Source: Thalassia testudinum (lineage: Eukaryota; Streptophyta; Magnoliopsida; Alismatales; Hydrocharitaceae). From it: a stretch of 64,000 nt of DNA. Every line of letters starts with the position of its first letter. Positions within the stretch are counted from its first letter, which is position 1. Location of the stretch: NCBI GenBank assembly GCA_037157565.1, contig JAZHRO010000022.1, forward strand, positions 7,626,001 through 7,690,000. Reading direction: 5' to 3'. Shown here piece by piece: positions 22,056 to 31,516 of the stretch. Both the position numbers and the translations under genes were made by a program. A model generated the notes under the pieces. It was given only the letters and a program-made list of their open reading frames with translations. It did no database searches and was not told where the DNA came from.

Positions 22056-24751
22056 TGATGAGAACCTCATCATGAGTCATAACTAGCTCATTTTGACCTA
22101 ATACAACGGATAAAAGCTCCTACATAACTCAAGGAAAGGCTTAACTCAGAGAATTCTGAGTTTAAGAAGAAAATAAGTCATAAGGGGTAAAAATGCAATT
22201 TTACCAGCATAATCTGCAAGCAGGGTAATTCAGGGTCTAAACACAAGTCAAACAAACCTAATAAGAAGGGAAGTGGGATGATCTGATCTGATAAGGGCTA
22301 CAGCAACTCCAAGGAATTAAATGACAATCTGTAACCCTAAAACAAACCCACTTCAATTCACGAGGTTTGAGGTAAAGAAAAAAATCGACTAAACCCTCTA
22401 CAATTCGTAGAAAAATAATCTCTAGGTTTAGACCTTCAATTTGGCCTTAGGAACCCATTTTGACCTACATTGAGAACCATGCCCAATTAATGACTTAATT
22501 TGGGTTTTTACGTAAATTGACCGATCAAACAAGGTCTGATCTAGAAATAAAATTCACCATTAGAATCCTTAGGCCCCATTTAGTCATGCATAAAAACTTG
22601 AGCCTAAGAAGAGACCTTCTTGACCGACTTTGCATTTTGGTCCTCATCCATTACTTTTTGACCCTCAACTTTTGAAACCCTCGCATTTTGGCCCCTAACT
22701 CTTCTTCATTATTTGCATTTAGGTCCTCCCTGCAAAACCCTGAGCAGCGCCATGCTCCGGCGACTTTGCGCGGAGCATGGCGCCGCGCAGGGTAATGGGG
22801 ACCCTCTGCCAAGTCAACTGGGGGTTCCCTGCGACCTCTGCCGTTGCAGGGACACCTCCATGGTCTCTGCAACCACCCATACCTTCCGTGCGAACGCGCG
22901 GAAGGTATGGGTCTCCATCTCCGGCGTCCTCCGGCGAGGGAGGCACGTCGTCTCCCTCCGCCCTCCTCTCTGATTTCGACTCTATAAAAGCCCTCGACGC
23001 TCTGCCACACTCTCCAGCTCGGTTCTGACGGAGAAATCCCCCCCTTTCCTCTCTTCCCACTTTAACAGAGGCCCCCTTGCTCTGGCGGTTCCTCCTCCTC
23101 CTCGTCGCTCCACCGCACTACTATCAGCAAGGCTGCCTTCACCTCCTCTTCCCGCGTCGCGCCGTACCCAGTGCGCGCTCTTCCGCCCTCTCCTCGCCGC
23201 CGCCCCTCCTTCTCTGGGCACCTTCTTCTCCGACGACAGTCGATACGACTGTCGCCCTGTTCCGGTCCCCCTCGTCCCTCCGAGTAGGTACAATCTTTCC
23301 TCTTCCTCCCCTCTTTCTTTTCCTTGCTGTAATTTGCATAACCACCCCTCGACCGCGCCTAATCGCCCTCACCTTCCCCATCTCCGGCCAAACTCCGGCG
23401 ACTCGCTCCCGTCATTCCACCACCCCACACGACTCGCAGACCCTCATAGAACCTCCGCCTCCTCACCCTGATCAACTTCCGCCCTTCCATTTCCCGCCAC
23501 TCGCCACCAGCAGACCCCCCGAACAAACCCATTTCCCACGCTACAGTTTGACCTAGGGCAGCCCCTACGCTCCGCCCCACGGCCTGCCAGACCCCACACT
23601 GCCTTCGCCGTGCCACGGCGAAGGTTCTCCGCTTGTATGATTAGGCTGAGAGGCCGTTCTTCTGTGGACAGGTTGCTCACCCTCCGTCGCCATTGTTGAG
23701 CCGGTGAAGCTCCTTCAACCTGCACCTGCAAGCGCGCTTCGCCCTGGTTCGACTCGCCAGGACGCTTGGTTCGCAGCCACGCAGTCGCCCAGGCCTGCAT
23801 TTGGGGAGAAAGCCCCGCAGCTGCTGCATCTGCCTGCAGCTCCCTTTGCTGCGGCTGCCCAATTGGGGTGGGACATTTAGTCCCACCTCAGAACTTTTGA
23901 GAGGCGCGCGCCCGCATAAAGGAAAAAAGAGCCTTAGGCTCTTTGCCTCCTGAGCACGGGGTGAGGTCCCTCTCACCCGCTCGAGCCGGCCTCGTCCGCG
24001 ACCATGCCCCGTGGACTTGGCCCGGCCCGTTTACCCGACCTGCACTCCTCGCCCACCACCACACGCCGGTGGGCCTGGACCCGGGCGCGACCCGCCTACC
24101 CGACTACCCGGCAGCTCTGGGAGAGCTATCCTATGAGTGAATTCTGAGAGAGAGAGATGCGGGGGAGGGTAGAGTAGGTTTTGCCCTCTGATCGAACTTT
24201 GAGTGTGCAGGCACAGGTGAAGAAGAAGAGAAGGCAGGAAGAAGAAGGACTGCGAGAAGAAGAAGAAGAAAGCCACAGAGCAAAGAAGAAGAAAAGACGC
24301 ACTGTAGCAGCAGCTACTTAAGTCGTCTGATTGAAAAATCAGACGACGCTCTGAAGGCAAAGAAGAAGGAGAAGAAAAGAACACAAGGAGAAAGAGAAGA
24401 AGAAGCTCTGAAGAAGAAGAGAAGAAAGAAGAAGAACAGAAGAGAAGACAAGAAAAGAAGAACAGAGCAAGAATAAGAAGAAGGAAGAAAACTGAAGACT
24501 CAAAGAGAAGAGAAAAGAAGACAAAGACGAGAAAGAAGAGAAGAAGAAGAAGCCAACAAGACAAATCTCTCTCTCTCTCTTTATTTTTTGTAATAGAAAC
24601 TTCGTACCTCTAGAATACAACTTGCTCCCTGAGTTCAACCTCGGGAGAACTTTCATTTCCGAGTAAAAATTGTAATAATGGCAATGACTATCTGTACTAC
24701 AACGTAATTTCTATAACAAAACAACAAAACATAGTCCCAACGCCGTTATCA
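22056..24751 (+). repeat. 5' LTR of element B
   Basis: It is 2,696 bp, starting with a perfect hairpin TGATGAG-AAC-CTCATCA (22,056-22,072) and ending CGTTATCA. In order it has a TATA box (22,983), donor-like TAGGTACAAT (23,283), acceptor-like GTGGACAG (ends 23,671), a GGGTGAG/CTCACCC hairpin (about 23,958-23,977), a 340-bp GAAGAAG-rich tract (24,215-24,555) and a TTCAACCTCGGG-GAGTAAAAATT block. Its second half is almost identical to the 3' copy (about five differences in the ~220 bases I compared). Apparent frames (23,077-23,556 and its shadows) are not treated as genes. Confidence 0.9.
22983..22990 (+). promoter_or_regulatory. TATA box in the 5' LTR of element B
   Basis: TATAAAAG lies 930 bp into the LTR at the boundary between an AT-rich first third and a GC-rich middle. 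The related LTRs at 32,459, 35,282 and 53,437 have TATA-like boxes in the same relative place. Confidence 0.65.
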
Positions 24752-24753
24752 CT

Positions 24754-24771
24754 TGGCGCCGTTGCCGGGGA
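24754..24771 (+). other. Primer binding site of element B (Asp tRNA)
   Basis: TGGCGCCGTTGCCGGGGA is an exact complement of the plant Asp-tRNA 3' end including CCA, 2 bp after the LTR end. Confidence 0.92.
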
Positions 24772-25814
24772 GCAACGGCTATTCTAGAAGTAATAAAATT
24801 TCTATTTGTAAGCTTCTAATAATCTCTCCTCTCTTTTGTGCAGGTACAGAAAGAAACAAAAAGACGCAGCCGCACCACAGTCACTCCAAGGACAGGTTAC
24901 TTCCTATTAAACCCTAAAAGTTTAAAGAAAAAGAAAAGAAATGGGCATAACCTGTCTTTATACAAAGTAATAGCTGCATATTCTCAGAAACTATTATTCC
25001 TGCACACAGTTTTAAAGGTGATTAGGGGCTAACACATTCTTGCCTGAGCCCTAATTAACCAAACAAAGAGTTAAATGGACCAAGTAGAGCCAACATAAGG
25101 TCAAAAGCTAGGGTTTTTAGAGACACACCTTCTATTAACAAAGAAAAGATCTTCCCAAAAAGCAGTGTACCTAAACCTTGTTTGAAAAAATCTACACAAG
25201 ACAAACCCTAAGCAAATGGCTCTCTAAACATTTGAACCCTAAAAAGAAAGGACCCAAAAGCTCTCAAAAGAACAAGAGGTGAAGTTGACCCCTAGGGTCA
25301 ACCAACCTTCAAATTAGGCCACTTTGTTCACAAAAACACCTAAGAGTTCAAGTGGAACCTTAAGCACCCTGATCTTAAACTAAAATTGGTAGACTTAAGA
25401 GGTCAAGATCCCCATTCTATTCTACCTGGAACCGCAGTGACAAGAGAGGTCGGGTGGGGGAAACCCTGTAACCCGTGGGGACACTCTACTGTGTAGGGGT
25501 CTTTGCGGGACTCACCCTCTCTGGCTGCCCAGGTAATTCTCAGTTGGACGATCTTTCTGATCAAGGGGCCCATCTGCCCCGCACCTCTATAGTCACCCAA
25601 CACATTTTTGGGTGTCTTGATTGGGTCCAGCACCTTCTGAACTCATCTCTTCCAGCAGTGCATGTACGGTAGGAGGTCCTTAAGACCACCCTTAAGACCT
25701 CCTTTAGAAATTCACTCTCGTCAAGGCCAAGCCTCAACGCCCGTGTTTGTGCAGCAACCCCCTCACATTATTCTCTCTTCTGATTCAGAACCAAGCTCTT
25801 CTTCTTCCCCCATC
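24772..25814 (+). other. Leader of element B
   Basis: It holds an acceptor-like CTTTTGTGCAG (ends 24,843) shared with B' and H. It also holds the conserved block at 25,437-25,515 with GGTGGGGGAAACCC and the hairpin CTAC-TGT-GTAG. Short frames here are not conserved as protein. Confidence 0.65.
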
Positions 25815-27880
25815 ATGGCTCAGCCAGTTGAGGAAGAAAACAATCTGGAGCATCAGCTCCAGCGACTCAATGACCTCTTCCAAAACTTCGTGCACCCACC
25901 GCAGCGTCCTATGATGCGGGACCACTACAATCCTATTGCAGTGGCCATTGAGCCTCGAGTCAGAATCCCGACTGGAGGACCTGATTCCGAATTGAAGCCC
26001 AACATGATTCATGCTATACCTAAATTCCATGGGCTTAATTCTGAAGATCCCTTCCAGCATATCAAACAACTAAAGCATCTGGCCCAAACTTTTGGGTCAG
26101 ATGTGCAAAATCAGGATATTCTTCTCATGAAGATGTTCTCCTTTTCTCTTATGGACAAGGCCGCCCATTGGTATCAGACTCAGACCCGGCCGATCAACAC
26201 TTGGGAAGAACTTTAATCCGAGTTTTTGAAAAAGTTCTTTCCCGTTGGTCGGACCAACGCCTTGCGCCATCAGATTACTCACTTCATTCAGCAATCAAGG
26301 GAACCTCTCCATGAGGCATGGGATCGTTTTCAGGATCTCATGAGAAAGTGCCCCCATCACGGAGTTCCTAAATGGGAACAAGTCCAATCTTTTTACCAGG
26401 GACTCCGTGAGGACATCCGTCTTTTCGTCAATGCAACTTGCGGAGGAAATATCATGGGTCAACATGAAGACACCGTGTGGGAGATTCTCGAAAACATGTG
26501 CGAGAACTCCATCAACAATGACTCCATGGGATTATTCAACTGGACTAGTACCCGCGCATCGACGAATCTTAGGGGAGCACATGAGACGTAGGGCCTATCC
26601 GCATCAGTCGACCTGGAATTAATGGCCAGTAGATTGGACAAGGTCTCGATTATTGAAAAGAAGGTGGATGAACTGACTCAGCACCTGCAGCGAGCCACCT
26701 CTGCGCATAACCCCTTTGCACAGCCTCCTTCCACAAGGGAAACTGTGCAAAATATTCTCCATCAATCTTCTCCTAGGATGGATCCATATCCACCATCTGA
26801 TTCTCTAACCAGAGGTCCATCCGATCCTCTCTATACCAACCCGGGGAATTCCATTCCCTCTTTCTCCGACTCTCTGGAGGTTCCTCAGACCTGCGAGGAC
26901 CTCAACACCATCCAGAACGACCCGTTCTCCAACACCTATAACCCTGGATGGTGAAACCATCCCAACTTTCAGTGGGCGGGAAATTCCCAAACCCAAAGAC
27001 CACCCTTTCAACCCCGCCCACAACCCCCTCGTCCTTACCAGCCGCCTCAGCCTCGGCCCAAACCTACTTATCCATTAGGGTCAAATCAGGATCCAATGTC
27101 CCTAATCCTTCAGACTCTGGTTGACATTCAAAGAATGAATGCGGCTATTCAAAAGCAACACAAGGACAAGATTACAGAGGTCTGAAACCAATTGGCCCAG
27201 TTGGCAAATTCTTGCCAGCCAGGCACACTTCCTTCCCAACCTCTTCCTAATCCAAATAACGTGCCAACCCAGCGGCACGTTATGAACCCAAACCCGAGCC
27301 ATGCCCATATGATTTATCAGGCCCCCTCTGTTCCTTCACCAGACGGGATAGAGGCCTCCACTTCTTTTGCGGGTTACCAGCAGCAACCCATCTTACCCAA
27401 TCCCAACCAAAACCAGGCAGGACTTAATTCCGTAACAACACGTAGTGGTAAGGAAACCCAAGACCCACCTCATCCAAACCACTCCAAGCCTGGTAGTGAT
27501 CCCAAGCCTAGGACAGTAATCCAGGACATTCCCACCCCTATCCCAGATCCAAAACCTGGACCTATCCTAGAAGAACCAACCAAGATCCCATTTCCCGAGG
27601 CCTTGACCAAGGGAAAGAAGACCACCAAGCCCGTGGCACCTGAGGAGGACCTGGTCAAGCTCTTTGAGCAGGTCCACATAAGCATCCCCTTGATGGATGC
27701 AATCCGCCACGTACCGGCTTACGCACGATTCTTAAAGAATGTGTGTACACCCCAGCGTAAGCCGTGAACCAAGAGTGGGAGTCCAATTGTTCTGTCAGAG
27801 CAAGCCAGCTCTATAATCCTAAGCAGACTCCCACCCAAGGCTAAAGACCCTGGTACTCCCCTGATTTCCTGCAAGATATC
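25815..27880 (+). pseudogene. gag: gag of element B, stop-interrupted and 3'-truncated
   Basis: The start MAQPVEEENN is at 25,815. One frame runs to the deletion junction with stops at 26,214 (TAA), 26,589 (TAG), 26,952 (TGA), 27,183 (TGA) and 27,765 (TGA). By comparison with B', those at 26,589, 26,952 and 27,765 fit single C-to-T changes in CAG or CGA codons. The Athila-type capsid region includes FHGLNSEDPFQHIKQLKHL, the MKMFSFSLMDKAAHWYQT stretch and FYQGLREDIRLFVNATCGG. A Pro/Gln-rich linker and TRSGKETQDPP segment follow, then the lead into protease (FPEALTKGKK). No CCHC knuckle is seen. Gag would form the particle that packages the RNA; this copy cannot make it. Confidence 0.88.
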
Positions 27881-27885
27881 CTCTT

Positions 27886-29412
27886 CTCCGGCGACAGTCG
27901 ATACGACTGTCGCCCTGTTCCAGTCCCCCTCGTCCCTCCGAGTAGGTACAATCTTTCCTCTTCCTCCCCTCTTTCTTTTCCTTGCTGTAATTTGCATAAC
28001 CACCCCTCGACCGCTCCTAATCGCCCTCACCTTCCCCATCTCCGGCCAAACTCCGGCGACTCGCTCCCATCATTCCACCACCCCACACGACTCGCCGACC
28101 CTCACAGAACCTCCGCCTCCTCACCCTGATCAACTTCCGCCCTTCCATTTCCCGCCACTCGCCACCAGCAGACCCCCCGAACAAACCCATTTCCCATGCT
28201 ACAGTTTGACCTAGGGCAGCCCCTACGCTCCCCCCCACGGCCTGCCAGACCCCACACCACCTTCGCCGTGCCACGGCGAAGGTTCTCCGCTTGTCTGATT
28301 AGGCCGAGAGGCCGTTCTTCTGTGGACAGGTTGCTCGCTCTCCGTCGCCATTGTTGACCCGGTGAAGCTCCTTCAACCTGTAGCTGCAGGCGCGCTTCGC
28401 CCAGGTTCGACTCGCCAGGACGCGCGGTTCGCAGCCACGCAGTCGCCCAGGCCTGCATTTGGGGAGAAAGCCCCGCAGCTGCTGCATCTGCCTGCAGCTC
28501 CCTCAGTTGCAGGTGCCCAATTGGGGTGAGACATTTAGTCCCACCTCAGAACTTTTGAGAGGCGCACGCCCGCATAAAGGCAAAAAGAGCCTTAGGCTCT
28601 TTGCCTCCTGAGCACGGGGTGAGGTCCCTCTCACCCGCTCGAGCCGGCCTCGTCCGCGACCACGCCCCGGGGACTTGGCCCGACCTGTTTACCCGACCTG
28701 CACTCCTCGCCCACCACCGCACGCCAGTGGGCCTGGACCCAGGCGCGACCCACGTACCCGACTACCCGGCAGCTCTGGGAGAGCTATCCTATGAGTGAAT
28801 TCTGAGAGAGAGAGACGCGGGGGAGGGTAGAGTAGGTTTTGCCCTCTGATCGAACTTTGAGTGTGCAGGCACAGGTGAAGAAGAAGAAGAGAAGGCAGGA
28901 AGAAGAAGGACTGCGAGAAGAAGAAGAAGAAGAAAGCCACAGAGCAAAGAAGAAGAAAATACGCACTGTAGCAGCAGCTACTTAAGTCGTCTGATTGAAA
29001 AATCAGACGACGCTCTGAAGGCAAAGAAGAAGGAGAAGAAAAGAACACAAGGAGAAAGAGAAGAAGAAGCTCTGAAGAAGAAGAGAAGAAAGAAGAAGAA
29101 CAGAAGAGAAGACAAGAAAAGAAGAACAGAGCAAGAATAAGAAGAAGGAAGAAAACTGAAGACTCAAAGAGAAGAGAAAAGAAGACAAAGACGAGAAAGA
29201 AGAGAAGAAGAAGCCAACAAGACAAATCTCTCTCTCTCTCTTTATTTTTTGTAATAGAAACTTCGTACCTCTAGAATACAACTTGCTCCCTGAGTTAGAC
29301 CTCGGGAGAACTTTCATTTCCGAGTAAAAATTGTAATAATGGCAATGACTATCTGTACTACAACGTAATTTCTATAACAAAACAACAAAACATAGTCCCA
29401 ACGCCGTTATCA
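27886..29412 (+). repeat. 3' LTR of element B, first half deleted
   Basis: It begins within the LTR at the point equal to about 23,220 and continues to the normal end CGTTATCA, followed by the target duplication. The junction has a short shared CTTCTCCG, which points to microhomology-mediated or illegitimate recombination. Confidence 0.88.
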
Positions 29413-29430
29413 CTTAGGCATGGAGGTATT
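29413..29430 (+). other. Polypurine tract of element O (split by the insertion of B)
   Basis: CTTAGGCATGGAGGTATT sits directly before the 3' LTR of O. Its first five bases are the duplicated target of element B, so before that insertion the tract followed directly on 22,050. Confidence 0.75.
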
Positions 29431-31327
29431 TGATGAGTCCATTTTAATGGATTAATATTACGCCTAAGTAACTTCAATTGTACCGTTTAGGTGTGTTAAT
29501 AACTGCAATTATGTTGTAGAATATTTGTATGCATCATGATTTAAGTTTATAACATTCTATAACTTAATATGTAATGATTTTGTTGTTTCTATGTGTAGGA
29601 ATTATATTTAGAAAGGAAAGGGTTGGGGAGCAAATTTCCCCAACAACTGGCGGCATCTTTTCCCTTTCCATCGGCCACCCTCAACAGCCGCCGGCCTGAA
29701 GAATGCCTCCTCAACAGTCTTCTGCCAAAATTAGAAAAGGGATTTGAAAATCCCTTGATTGGCACACGTGAGGAGAGAGAGGAGTTAAAGAGAGGAGGTG
29801 GAGAAAGGACCAGGATTGGCATTTTCCCCCTCGGGAGATGCACTGTGTAGATCCATCTTCCCCCTTGCGGGGAACTATCTCAGCGTGCACTGTGGACTAG
29901 GCTCCCCTTCCCTTCAATGCTGCAGGCACTCACGCCACCAAGCCTGCCCCTGCAGGCACCGCACCTTCATCACCACCGCGCGCCTACAGCCGCACCCTAG
30001 CAAGCCTCTCCGTAGGCGCGCGCCCACCTCCCCTCCAGCGCAGGCACTCTACACCGTAGGCACCCACTCGCAAGCCCGCAGGCGCTCGCTGCCACCTTAG
30101 GCGCTTCCTCTTGCCAGCGCCTTCCTTCAGCCGGCACCCGCTCCTTCACCACCGTTTTGCCTCATGCCCAACCCCTCTGCAGGCACTGCATGCCTACACC
30201 CGCACCAAGCGCCCTGCAGGCACCCTTCTCCAGCGCCCGCGGTGCTTGCTACCAACTGCAGTTCTCCTTCCAGCCGCACCGCAGGCACTCTACACCGCAG
30301 GCGCCCTTCTCCAGCGCCCGCAGGTGCTAGCTGCCACCTTAGGTGCTCCTGCACCGCCCACCTCTCCAATCATCGCCCAGCCTGCACCGCGTCCTCTAAC
30401 CAACCCGCAAGCGTGCACCCCTCTTGCAGGCGCACACCGCCCGCCGCACGTGCAGACCGCTTGCCGCATGTGTAGACCACCCTAGACACCTGCAGGCACC
30501 CTGCCTGTATGCAACGCCCCGATCTTCCGCAAGCACCCACCCGCACGCCCGCAGGCGTCCAGCGCTCCCTCTAGCTGCGCCTAAAGGCGCTGCGCACCTT
30601 CACCACCTCCAGCAGCCACCCCTGCAGGCATCGCTCACGCTCCCCGTAGGCAGGCGCGCGGCTGCAGCAGACAGCTTCCTCCGATCTTCATCTTCTCTGC
30701 CAGCTGGTCGCCTCCAGCCATCTCTGTTGACACCGCGGCCTCCATCGGATAGGTCTCATCCTCGCCAACCTCCCTAGCGAGTCCACAGCCTGTCGGTGCT
30801 CTCTCTCTCTCGCGAGGAGGAGAGAGAGCAAATGCTCTGTTTTCTTTGATAATAAGAATTACATTCATTGCCATTGCCACCAGAATTTGATTTTTATTTA
30901 TTATTATTATATTATGGCAAAATTGCGCATGCACACTCATATTCTCTGATAATTGCACATTAATGATATTCACCTATTTCAAGATTGGTTTTAGGCTTAA
31001 CCTGTGCACTAATTTTATCTAGCACACATCACGTGAAAATTGCATAAAATCATCATATATTTATTGAAGATTTTTTTGAGGGAAAACTACACATATACCC
31101 TTTTCTTTTTAAGTTATTATGAATCTACTTTCCATCACATTTGATGTCAGATTTGAATAGGGATTTCACAATTTACCGAAAGAATATAAAATAATCGAGA
31201 GTTTATTGCATAATTGCCTCCTTATGGACACGACCCGCTCTTCTATGAGTGGTTATTTTTATTTTTGATTAGTCGATTTTTCCACCACTTAAATACTACA
31301 ACGCAAAGAGGAAAGTCGACCCTTTCA
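29431..31327 (+). repeat. 3' LTR of element O
   Basis: 1,897 bp starting TGATGAGTCCATTTTAATGG, with an internal CCATT-TT-AATGG hairpin, and ending CCCTTTCA. A GC-rich zone (29,910-30,640) contains many copies of TGCAGGCAC/GC-like units. The last ~0.95 kb matches the 5' LTR at 6,586-7,544. Frames in the GC-rich zone overlap on both strands in several registers and are judged noncoding. Confidence 0.85.
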
Positions 31328-31516
31328 TGAGGCTTAGCTAGTCAGGTATGGATCTTAATTGATACTTAAGTACCTCTAATCCTATTATTAGCATTCTGAC
31401 CTAATTTCTAAAAAAGTAAAAAGAATCAAGATTCTGAACCTCAATGCATGGCCCGGAACTCTAGTTCTTTTCATAAGATTTTGCTAAGGGACTAGCAAAA
31501 GCTAGGCATGGGGGTA
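31328..31516 (+). other. 3' noncoding remnant and polypurine tract of element D
   Basis: The sequence resumes D after the nested block. It contains TTTGCTAAGGGACTAGCAAAA and then CTAGGCATGGGGGTA (31,502-31,516) immediately before the LTR. Confidence 0.75.

Larger units (their letters stand above)
22056..29412 (+). mobile_element. Element B, Athila-like, deletion derivative
   Basis: A complete 5' LTR (22,056-24,751), primer site, leader and gag are followed at about 27,880-27,886 by an abrupt jump into the middle of the 3' LTR (27,886-29,412). The target duplication is perfect: cttag at 22,051-22,055 and 29,413-29,417. The deletion removed protease, RT, RNase H, integrase, the 3' noncoding region and the first ~1.17 kb of the 3' LTR. 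The insertion point is the polypurine tract of element O. Confidence 0.9.
6586..31327 (+). mobile_element. Element O, Athila/Tat-like element without reverse transcriptase
   Basis: 5' LTR remnant 6,586-7,544 and 3' LTR 29,431-31,327 share their last ~0.95 kb and both end GACCCTTTCA. An Asp-tRNA primer site at 7,548 and a polypurine tract at 29,413-29,430 fix the orientation. The body holds one long damaged frame (8,793-10,721), then a long 3' noncoding region interrupted by A at 11,768 and by B at 22,056. No RT, RNase H or integrase sequence was seen anywhere in O, so movement must have depended on proteins from another element. No target duplication can be shown because the 5' LTR is truncated and fused to a family-C LTR. 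Confidence 0.7.

Noticed and set aside
23077..23556. 159-codon frame in the 5' LTR of B
   Set aside because: Same relative place as frames in B' but the protein is not conserved; better explained as GC-rich untranslated LTR sequence.
24031..24564. 177-codon Ser/Leu/Phe-rich minus frame (and 28,689-29,225; 54,377-54,907)
   Set aside because: It is the reverse strand of a GAAGAAG tract; the Leu/Phe/Ser runs are low-complexity artefacts, not a membrane protein.
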